This document shows, in pieces, positions 59,201 to 64,000 of a DNA stretch of 64,000 bases (positions are counted from its first letter, which is position 1; each line of letters starts with the position of its first letter). The position numbers and the translations under genes are program-made. Origin of the DNA: Heliopora coerulea. Its lineage: Eukaryota > Cnidaria > Anthozoa > Scleralcyonacea > Helioporidae. Under the pieces are notes generated by a model, which was not told the DNA's origin, ran no database searches, and was given only the letters and a program-made list of their open reading frames with translations. Location of the stretch: positions 62,001 through 126,000 of the forward strand of contig JASJOG010000185.1 of NCBI GenBank assembly GCA_030142905.1. The letters are read 5' to 3'.

Positions 59201-62200
59201 CGCTTTCTTCAATCGCCAACTACGTACAAAGCTACCAGAAGTACCAATCACTTCACGAGATCCAGCAAATATCCAGAGGACTGACCAGCTATCCAAAACA
59301 AAGATGAAGACGTATGCCGACAAAAAGGCGTATGTGAAGCCTTCCAACATTAAGCCTGGTGATATCGCCATCGTAAAGCGCGACAAATCGCACAGCAAAT
59401 CTCAGACCACATACGAACCAAAGCCATACAAAGTTGCTGGTTGTAAGGGTTCGATGGCAACTGCTAGGAGAGGAGACAAGACCTTGACCAGAAACTCCTC
59501 ATTCTTCAAAAAACTTAGAAAGACAAATCAGTCTATGGAAGTCAACACCACAGACGATGAGTACGACTACTTCGATGACGCTGATGATGGATGTGGTGAC
59601 GATGCACATGGCCAACAAGCGCAGCTTCCACCTGTGCAGCAACCTAGACGTTACCCCCAGCGCATCCGAAGACCACCAAGACGCCTAATGGATGATGTTT
59701 GATGCTACCGAACTTATCCATCACATTTGCTGATGGGAATTCAAACGTATTTCGTTGACTTCAACCATAATGCATGCACTTTACGACAGACCACTGTCAC
59801 TAGTGAATCTTGACTATTATTTGGTTACGTTACTAGTTTTGTTTTGATACCTCAAGTTATTACACTCATTGTATATAGTTTTAAATCCCAGTAGGGGAGG
59901 GATGTAGTATCCTATGTTATTACGTAAAATCACGTGTTACAACTAGACACGTGACTAGAGAGTAATAAACGAGGCAGTTGCGTTTTGGGAGCGAACAAGA
60001 ACATTACACTCTGTTTTTGGTCTTTTTCGGGCTAGATATAGGCGTTGGTAGTAATTGTATAAAATAGGTAAAAATGCTTGAAAGAGTCGTGTCGCTTCGC
60101 TAGGCTCTCCATTCTCAATTTTTTGACTGGCCAATGTGCAAAGCCTTAACAATTGAAATGGCCAATTGTTGCCAGAGTAAAATTAATAAAACGATGATTT
60201 GGGGTTTTGTTGATCAATTCAGATGGCTTTTGACGCTTTGATTCCTGGGAACGACATATCTTACAGTGCTGGATCTGGGATTTTAAAAGGGGGCATGGAG
60301 CAGCACACGAGGAGATGAAATAAATTCTTTCAGGGTTCTTTCTGCGGTAAATTTAGCGCATGCTCAAATAGCGGTTTTCTACATTTTTATTTAGCGTAGC
60401 GGTGTGAAGCCGTGTATAATTGTACACTTATCAAAGTGCATAAACTGGTTGGTATTGGGAAGAGGTGTTGTCGTGCCACTTCAACTGTTTTGGATTATTG
60501 GGTCATTTTTATCAAAATGACCAAGTCCCCTCCCTCGCAGCTTTCGGCGCATTTTTCGCCTACTAAAAACCAAATAAAATATGTGGGCTCATAGATGCCA
60601 AATTGTGTGATAGAACTCTGAAGTAAAACGTATTTTGGCATGTTATGCAATTACAACGTTACTTGAAGTTTTGGATGAATAAAATTATTGTAAGAAATGA
60701 AAGAGGGAGATGTCCGGGCACCCAGTGCACCCCTCTAGATCTGCCACTGTGTTGGCTAGAAATTTTGTTAAAGCAGAAGAGAAAATCCAAAGAATATCTC
60801 TTTAAATCTATCAGCCGTTTGACTTCATCGAACGACGAAAATACAGTGCATATCAATTTTAATGATCTGGCTTTGGCTCATGGCAGACGATTTTGTTCTG
60901 GTCAATGTCGAACGATTTTCTTCTGACCGATTTCAGGTGATTTTGTTTTAGCTAACGTCACATTTTGTTGTGGCTCACGTCAAATTGTTTTGTTCAGAAG
61001 GAGGCAAATTCCAGCAGGCATCAAAGATTTTCCCTGTTAACCATCCGTCCTTCAGCCTGTCTAGGTGTCTCTTGTCTTGTGAAGCTGTCTGCAGTTGGCC
61101 CTAGTAAATTTATTAAAAGCCAGTTTGTGGGTTTATGGGTTAGTATCAGTAGCAAACAACCATAACTCAGGTTACATGATTGTCTGGCTGATAAACTGGA
61201 ACGCAATGATATCAGTTGAATGGGAATTTTCGATAGAGTTATCTTCAAAGATAAAGTGATCTAAGGTGGTTCATTACATTTTCCCGTAAAAAGAGAAACG
61301 TGATTGAGACCCAAAAGCATGCATATAAACATTTCGTAGGGGGAAAAACTTGGGTCGACTAAATTAACGTCCATTAAACGGTAGGAGAAATTTTGAAACG
61401 TCACTGTGACTGTAGCAACCAATGAACTTCTCATTTAGTTATTGTTCTTCATTCTCAGGCTCTCTTTCTATGTATGACGTTCAATTTTATTCTACTTACG
61501 TGGTTAAGTAGCATATTCCTAGAAACTTTATCAGTCAAAAATTTCCGTAAATCATTTTTAGAGCACAATAATTCAGAAATTTTTGGAGTGAACATCCCCA
61601 GATCCCTCTCACACCAGAGAGTCTAGACAGGAAATACTGCAGTTGGTGACATAGACAACCATGGTTGTTGTAACCAGCCCACAAAAATATTGCGTCAATC
61701 TTTAACTAATCATCTGAAATTTGAAAGATGTGATACATATTACATAAAATATGTGAAGAGAAAAGTAATATTTAGCCAATTAAATGAATAAAATCTGGAA
61801 TGGTTGACGATGTGCAATTTTGGCTGTATTGTAACGTTTTCTTACCTCTCGAAATTGTGGCAGTCATGTAAGTAAAATACCATACTGAATAATTATAATT
61901 AAGTTCACAACTGTTGGAATATTTTTTAGGAATTGTTTCGTACGGTTGTTGCGATTTTAAACAAGCTTACTCCCCAGAAGTTTAAAACTTTGATACAGCA
62001 AATAATCCAGTTGGACATTGATACGCCAGAGCATCTTGAAGGTGTTATTGATCGGATATTTGAAAAGGTAATGCAACGTAACTACTCCTTGACTTATATT
62101 CTTTTTATGACGAAATTTGTTTTTAAAGTACAATTTTTTCCTTACTGTCGCCATTTCTTGAATATTTTTAGGCAATCAGTGAACCCGTGTTCAGCGTTGC

Positions 62201-62231
62201 CTATGCCAATATGTGTCAGTGTTTGTTTTCG
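32220..62231 (+). CDS. EIF4G1: Eukaryotic translation initiation factor 4 gamma (eIF4G), 5' part
   Basis: Scaffold of the cap-binding complex eIF4F. Exons: 32220-32226, 32320-32360, 36022-36216, 37507-38977, 39819-39928, 40798-40933, 42385-42541, 43070-43121, 43191-43271, 43404-43481, 61930-62067, 62172-62231, then beyond the window; about 842 residues here. The N-terminal third is Gln/Pro-rich (VPPAPQQQHQQQQ), with SKIITIQDP matching the IRIRDP block of animal eIF4G, followed by a long acidic low-complexity exon. YERDFLLQF (42417-42443) is the eIF4E-binding motif YxxxxLphi. ISDFLPSYARK and GKTQPRKII lead into MIF4G (ELFRTVVAILNKLTPQKF, then AISEPVFSVAYANMCQCL). The start ATG is split from the next codon by an intron (ATGACA-A|GC), which I chose because it restores an open frame. 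The intron after 39928 would use a GC donor. Intron 43482-61929 is 18.4 kb of nested transposons. Confidence 0.93.
33200..33720 (+). mobile_element. Penelope-like GIY-YIG fragment with degenerate hammerhead-like tail
   Basis: 33273-33617 encodes VYEIPCTDCLWSYKSKTGRS, FETQKKEHVRNV and DKGNFRIRKALESWHTT, the GIY-YIG nuclease domain of a Penelope-like element, ending in a stop; the frame upstream is shifted. About 60 bp later CTGTTGAAGACCAC..GTGGTTGAAAGC has the CUGANGA-hairpin-GAAA layout with one core base changed. A 5'-truncated, dead copy in the second eIF4G intron. Confidence 0.75.
34897..35940 (-). mobile_element. Tigger/pogo-type element, internally deleted
   Basis: Inverted ends CAGTGGAACCTGAGTTTTGC and complement with TA duplications at 34895-34896 and 35941-35942. 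Subterminal GGTGGTC..TGACAGGTGGTC motifs repeat at both ends. The minus strand retains KCKVLTLDECILLAQSLTG (DNA-binding start, about 35440-35380) joined to a C-terminal scrap (EALRWFGCKY), so the DDE core is gone. Confidence 0.85.
41255..41495. repeat. Tandem CTGGC-TAAT-GCCAG minisatellite
   Basis: Four copies of a 22-27 bp unit TTTTACTCTGGCTAATGCCAGACAA, each an imperfect palindrome, in two adjacent blocks of about 140 bp. Related units occur near 14690, 31050 and 60850-60990. Confidence 0.75.
44791..46930 (-). CDS. Gypsy-1 polyprotein: gag end, protease, integrase
   Basis: Uninterrupted reading frame of about 713 codons, ending at the stop 44791-44793. Order: CFNCGGIHRYGNC and CRKCNTMNHFAKVC zinc knuckles; aspartic protease ATIDTGATVNVVD; then, with no reverse transcriptase between, the integrase zinc finger (HDTHPGLTKTKALLREK, CIPCQ), the DDE catalytic core and a C-terminal basic tail. 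The frame enters from the gag half at 49009-49569 in the ancestral element, now separated by the Penelope insertion. Confidence 0.88.
47197..47763 (-). CDS. Penelope-like RT tail and GIY-YIG endonuclease, left copy
   Basis: 188 codons: end of the RT thumb followed by a GIY-YIG nuclease (SSLYVGQTSRLLHTRISEHL, later catalytic-type Glu in LLRESLLIRKLNP). 5'-truncated, so no complete reverse transcriptase. Identical in translation to the right copy. Confidence 0.85.
   Translation of the reverse strand: MDTCIRRFLDKIFLPSPKVSLAPKKIVYFCLPYTGQHSLQIRTQIRKLCSSTFPHINLRFVFRPSLRLSHFFVFKDRIPKALRSRVVYRFKCQRCSSLYVGQTSRLLHTRISEHLGISALTGKKRVNPPPTSILSHHCDTGHPVSPDDFTILSSSSLNSELLLRESLLIRKLNPSLNANMGSFPLSLF
48163..48729 (+). 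CDS. Penelope-like RT tail and GIY-YIG endonuclease, right copy
   Basis: Same 188-codon protein as the left copy, on the opposite strand. It is followed by a 3' region with a hammerhead-like core at 48876-48916. Confidence 0.85.
   Translation: MDTCIRRFLDKIFLPSPKVSLAPKKIVYFCLPYTGQHSLQIRTQIRKLCSSTFPHINLRFVFRPSLRLSHFFVFKDRIPKALRSRVVYRFKCQRCSSLYVGQTSRLLHTRISEHLGISALTGKKRVNPPPTSILSHHCDTGHPVSPDDFTILSSSSLNSELLLRESLLIRKLNPSLNANMGSFPLSLF
48876..48916 (+). ncRNA. Hammerhead-ribozyme-like core in Penelope 3' region
   Basis: CTGAGGA (48881-48887, CUGANGA), hairpin TGTTGC-GTGTA-GCAAC, GAAA (48904-48907), then CGTT and a flanking stem ATTCT/AGAAT (48876-48880 with 48912-48916). A mirror copy is on the minus strand at 47010-47050, and a relative at 63731-63765 has GAAACGTC. 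Stem III is essentially absent, so monomer self-cleavage is doubtful. Confidence 0.4.
49009..49569 (-). CDS. Gypsy-1 gag, N-terminal part
   Basis: Starts MATRMGSEEDGSSTQQ at 49569, right after the LTR and primer-binding region. It contains the typical Gypsy gag helical block (RWKNWIEDFDMFILASGITD, KRALLLYQAG, YSFRQARQEGDETLDQFHTR). It breaks at LLDGR where the Penelope pair inserted; the 13-bp duplication repeats this codon run. Confidence 0.85.
49677..52419 (-). mobile_element. Complete autonomous-looking hAT transposon
   Basis: 2743 bp; ends CAGTGCTTCCA and TGGAAGCGCTG; 8-bp TSD CTCTTCTG (49669-49676, 52420-52427) inside a Gypsy-1 LTR. Subterminal regions are filled with AAATTTCCTTCAA-type repeats on both sides. 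It carries one uninterrupted transposase gene. As it lies in a very young LTR it must be younger still. Confidence 0.93.
50091..52058 (-). CDS. hAT transposase, intact
   Basis: 655 codons without interruption, the length expected for a hAT transposase. Near the N-terminus is a BED-type zinc finger (YCKVCDKFITC..KRHSTSKKH, about residues 26-53). The RNase-H-like catalytic core has Asp in IIDEATDKS (about 155), Asp in GYSSDTTNVM (about 218) and Glu in FANVAVERIFSQL near the C-terminus, with the dimerisation region around it. It cuts and pastes the element by its CAGTGCTTCCA ends. The start is the first in-frame ATG after a stop. An acidic open stretch in another frame (52196 down to 52060, MESEAEISEAEYEYDDDEF) could be a former N-terminal extension cut off by a frameshift. 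Confidence 0.92.
   Translation of the reverse strand: MDSWLQIVEFRSWLLRKIGKNNKAKPYCKVCDKFITCSKTGIKRHSTSKKHKENIKTATSSGSLQQMMTQATSADTTASMEIKLCAFIVQHNLPLSLSDDLIKVLRSLFPNDSAFKKVTLGKQKATNIIRQVLGFDYLEQMVSLLRARMFSIIIDEATDKSTKKQLAIVACFFDVPKFEMQYWLVDMIETEDGTAQGIYSKIKETFNQLNIPLVNIIGYSSDTTNVMFGQYNSVSQLLKSEFPHIQIIKCSCHLIHLFSSQAALKLPKSVEDLCRDIYAHFHRSSKRHDVYQEFQTFFDTEPLNLLSPCQTRWLSLEACVNRILEQYLALTHYFTLTANEDPSHSNDRILASLRNRFVQAYLEFLSFQLSRFNGFNRLFQSERPLLHILKREVESLMRSIASDFMKLDIVKATEPKDLNPADVNQHVPLRQTYLGLAASATLAEIEGEAQPQDVTKFLEDCKSFIESILQMQRRFDLDADVYRIVECLLPANAASRTPSSLGTITKLLPYLTDILNIKQLDMEWRQHALEEGINPDLHWDEYWLIVRDSKTPTGEARYPCLMRFVGILSSLPFANVAVERIFSQLKLVKPDNRNSLKSSTLVSLLQSKISMKNGHWCAASLQPNKRILQLASKCKSSATDEEVKELRKDFLQKLC
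52530..53916 (+). pseudogene. Integrase-core (rve) DDE protein, degenerate
   Basis: Reads MVTDFIAELKDVITSRLREI, a stop at 52776, then GRPKYAVSKEQLAILVKARF with a helix-turn-helix SIRSISELLRMSSWTVKRRM, and after frameshifts the catalytic core WHFDGNHKL..FVVHGCEDGF (first Asp about 53176), LPSRTRCD (second Asp) and MHNQQIEHLWWDVF (Glu), ending in an acidic C-terminal part, 53593-53916. This is the integrase-core protein type found as isolated genes in many aquatic animal genomes. Several stops and frameshifts make it a pseudogene. Gypsy-1 sits exactly at its first ATG, so the gene may have begun further upstream (before 44558). Confidence 0.75.
55607..59702 (+). pseudogene. Gypsy-2 gag-pol, multiply broken
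   Basis: Segments: gag 55607-55903; gag end, zinc knuckles and protease 56020 to about 56830; reverse transcriptase to about 57590 (KLDLNQGYNQLEL has the first Asp; the DD pair is ND); RNase H (LSVDASPVGLGAIL, YASRSLTSPEQRYS, YMDHKPLL) and integrase zinc finger 57579-58763; integrase core and C-terminus 58773-59702. The breaks are single-base shifts and one TAA at 58761-58763. Confidence 0.93.
60840..60995. repeat. Dispersed GGCTNANGNCAGAC/GATTTT minisatellite
   Basis: Five loose copies of GATTTTGTTCTGGCTAACGTCA-type units in tandem. Same family as the tract at 41255-41495. Non-coding, in the eIF4G intron. Confidence 0.55.
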
Positions 62232-62279
62232 GTAAGAATTAATATAATTTGTAGAAGGTTCTTTGGTGAATTAACGGCC

Positions 62280-63605
62280 ATAATCCACTGGTTGAAAAAG
62301 AAATTTCCTAACAGTCAGAAATAAAAATACGTTGGCCTGTCTGGTAGCTTTTAAGCGTTTTGTACCGTTTAGTATTGGGAAAACAGATTTTTACTCAGAG
62401 GTGTTAACAACCGAAATTGCACCCCTAGTTTTCATTTTTGTTTTCATCCCAATCTTAGGAAATTGCGAAACATCTCCAAAGACAAGAAAAAGCTAAGGCG
62501 GAAAAACGGCGAGAAAAAATGAGACGCGGACAAAGTCTTCCTGAGAGGGAGGAGGTAAATTGGGGGGAAGTGTGTTTTTATGATCAACTATTTATTTCAT
62601 GTTTCATATTCTACTTTTTGTTCGTTTTTCTCAAGTACATGTCCGCCAATAGACGGCGCTTGCCAACATACCACCAAGCTACTGGTGTTGGTGAAATGGA
62701 GGAGAAAGAGGCAAATCATCTGGCAAATAGTGGCTACCGATCAGAACCCGATGTGCAAAGCAGAAGTTCCGAAGAACGGGAGGAAAATATATTCCTTCGC
62801 GGGATAAGACGCGACGATAAGCACGATAATGAATGGCTCCCTTGGGATAATGAATGAATATGGAGCTTACTATAAAAACATTGCTGAGGTTCTCGACCCA
62901 ACCTTTTAACGAGCTCCCCACCGCTCGGGAGTAATGCTTACAGATGATCATAACGACAGACAAACTGGAAACTAAAGTGCTCCGATTGTACCTCCATTAA
63001 AAGCGAAAATCTCCAAAAGAAAAAGGAAAGAAGGGACACAGATAAAGACACGAAGCTACAGCATTTTTAATACAGAAATCAGAAACTATTTGAAGCTTTA
63101 TGTGCGGATGATTCATTATTCAGAAACAATTTTACATTTTGAAAACTCAATATGTGACTGGAAAGAAAGAATCGGATTCAGATGTGTGCAAGAAGCCCAT
63201 ATGGCAGACATACCAGGCAGAACCGCGGGGGGCGTGGGACGGATTCTAAATTTGCTCGCAACTTTCAATTTCTCTTATGAGTTCAGCGTTTCGTTACAAG
63301 AAGTGTTATTTCAATTATCGTGCGTGTTCGTATGAAATTGCCTTTAAAGAAACTGAATATTCAGCACACTGATGTCTATTTGTTTAGATATTTTTACAAC
63401 CATTCGGTTTGCTTTTATTTTAGCCTGCGTATTTGATACAATGGTGACTGACGACTTCTTCAGATTGGATTCTATACCTGGACAAATATGGAGCACATAA
63501 TGTACCAAAAAACGCATAGCATAACTTCACTGACCGTTGAAGCGAGAATAAAATGGAGATGCAATGGTCTTAATATGTTGATATGTTTTGTGCCATAATT
63601 TTTGC
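62280..63605 (+). pseudogene. Duplicate of CCDC50-like exons 10-11 inside an eIF4G intron
   Basis: 1326 bp nearly identical to 22369-23758, same strand as eIF4G. Exon 10 copy 62459-62554 has an intact AG acceptor and GT donor and is fully open. The 81-nt intron copy (62555-62635) is also open. The exon 11 copy has a 50-nt deletion after 62849 relative to the parent, which shifts the frame to a stop at 62855-62857. The poly(A) region is kept. With introns and no poly(A) tract it is a DNA-level copy, not a retrogene. Confidence 0.95.
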
Positions 63606-63639
63606 TTTCCTTCGTATGCGTGTCACTTCATGCCACGTC

Positions 63640-63870
63640 TCCCAGTTTTCTTTTGGTTAGCCGTCTAATTATTCCAATATGTAATTATATATTCATATAT
63701 ATAGTTTTTTCTCATCCCTGTAAACCTACACTCAGAAGATGTTGCAAGCGGCAACGAAACGTCAGTAAACATGTTTTAAAACTTTTTGACTTGCCTATTT
63801 CATTATAGCGATACACTTAAGAATTCTGAGCTGGGCTCTGATCTTTTTACGATTACGCTTTCCGCCCGGA
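63640..63870 (+). mobile_element. 3' end of a Penelope-like element (relic)
   Basis: 63731-63870 matches, in order, the 3' region of the Penelope copy at 48881-49000: (C)AGAAGATGTTGC..GCAACGAAACGT, GCCTATTT, GAGCTGGGCT and CGATTACGCTTTCCGCCCGG versus CGTTTGCGATTTCCGCCTGG. It includes the hammerhead-like core with GAAACGTC. No GIY-YIG frame is left upstream. Confidence 0.65.
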
Positions 63871-63879
63871 AAATCAATA

Positions 63880-63913
63880 GCCAAGATTATATATATATAT
63901 ATATAATCTTGGC
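63880..63913. repeat. 34-bp perfect palindrome GCCAAGATTA(TA)n
   Basis: GCCAAGATTATATA and its complement are joined through TA repeats, directly after the Penelope 3' end. Could be a target site or an element end; nothing else recognised to the end of the window. Confidence 0.7.
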
Positions 63914-64000
63914 GAAAACATGAAATCCTTTATCACTAGACACAACAAAACAATACTCAAAAGACATGACAACCGAACAAAATCAACAAACGGAAACAAC

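Larger units (their letters stand above)
43543..60008 (+). mobile_element. Gypsy-2: Ty3/Gypsy LTR retrotransposon, outermost of the nest, inactive
   Basis: 5-bp TSD CTCTG (43538-43542, 60009-60013). LTRs are 106 bp, TGTA..TACA: the 3' copy is 59903-60008, preceded by the purine tract AGGGGAGGGA; the 5' copy is split into 43543-43612 and 55375-55410 by a hAT insertion. The two LTRs differ at four positions by eye. Gag starts at 55607, shifts frame near 55903 and continues at 56020. Two CCHC knuckles (CRNCGG.., CRSCGKLNHY) and a DSGSS protease follow. RT is at about 56950-57590, with its YxDD box changed to SNDI (57473-57478, Asp to Asn). There are frameshifts near 56830 and 57590 and a stop at 58761. 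RNase H and integrase (HHCC zinc finger, DDE with NGPPFNS and ANGEVE) end at 59702. Dead by several independent lesions. Confidence 0.95.
43482..61929 (+). other. 18.4-kb eIF4G intron filled by nested transposons
   Basis: The flanking exons read straight into each other in protein terms (DKKTG then ELFRTVVAILNKL), as in other animal eIF4G, so no exon is missing. About 90 percent of the intron is one stack of mobile elements inserted within each other (43543-60008). The remaining 60014-61929 has no gene; it contains CTGGC-type repeats around 60850-60990. Confidence 0.85.

Noticed and set aside
62280..63605. Processed retrogene of the CCDC50-like transcript
   Set aside because: The copy keeps intron sequence upstream of exon 10 and the 81-nt intron, and has no poly(A) tract, so it arose from DNA.
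1..64000. CRISPR arrays, operons or prokaryotic defence genes
   Set aside because: The window is eukaryotic nuclear DNA; the repeats found are transposon ends, microsatellites and minisatellites.

Overview
The window is animal nuclear DNA: AT-rich, with intron-rich genes (GT-AG introns), microsatellites and many transposons. The gene set and the repeats (Penelope-like elements, hAT, Tc1, Tigger, Ty3/Gypsy and short CTGGC-TAAT-GCCAG repeats) fit a cnidarian, most likely an anthozoan such as a stony coral. That assignment is inference. Exon coordinates were set by hand from splice signals, reading phase and protein-family recognition; no search was run.

Layout: (1) 1142-5220 (+), the C-terminal exons of TRAIP. 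(2) 6777-9100 (-), a short zyxin/LPP/TRIP6-family protein with three LIM domains, complete at 300 aa. (3) 10058-15637 (-), CSTF1 (CstF-50), complete at 430 aa in 16 exons. (4) 16235-23186 (+), a CCDC50-like protein, complete at 454 aa in 11 exons, head to head with CSTF1. (5) 24353-28675 (+), a selenoprotein W-type gene whose UGA codon (24691-24693) lies in a CxxU motif, with a well-formed SECIS element at 28722-28808. (6) 32220-62231 and beyond (+), eIF4G, from its start codon through the eIF4E-binding site into MIF4G. These are ordinary cellular genes (DNA-damage ubiquitin ligase, adhesion scaffold, 3'-end processing, ubiquitin adaptor, redox selenoprotein, translation initiation) with no sign of working together as a unit.

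The most unusual region is the 18.4-kb intron of eIF4G (43482-61929). It holds a nested stack of mobile elements that target-site duplications resolve. Gypsy-2 (43543-60008) carries a hAT-type element in its 5' LTR (43613-55366). That element contains a transposon with 8-bp target duplications and an integrase-core pseudogene (43847-54987). Inside it sits Gypsy-1 (44563-52529), which has gag, protease and integrase but no reverse transcriptase. Gypsy-1 in turn carries an intact 655-codon hAT transposon (49677-52419) and a 2-kb palindromic pair of Penelope-like elements (46944-49009).

The next eIF4G intron holds a second copy (62280-63605) of the last two CCDC50-like exons and their poly(A) region. 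It is on the same strand, has intact splice sites and is in a reading phase compatible with eIF4G exon 11. Short CUGANGA-hairpin-GAAA modules, resembling hammerhead-ribozyme cores, recur in and near the Penelope-type relics.
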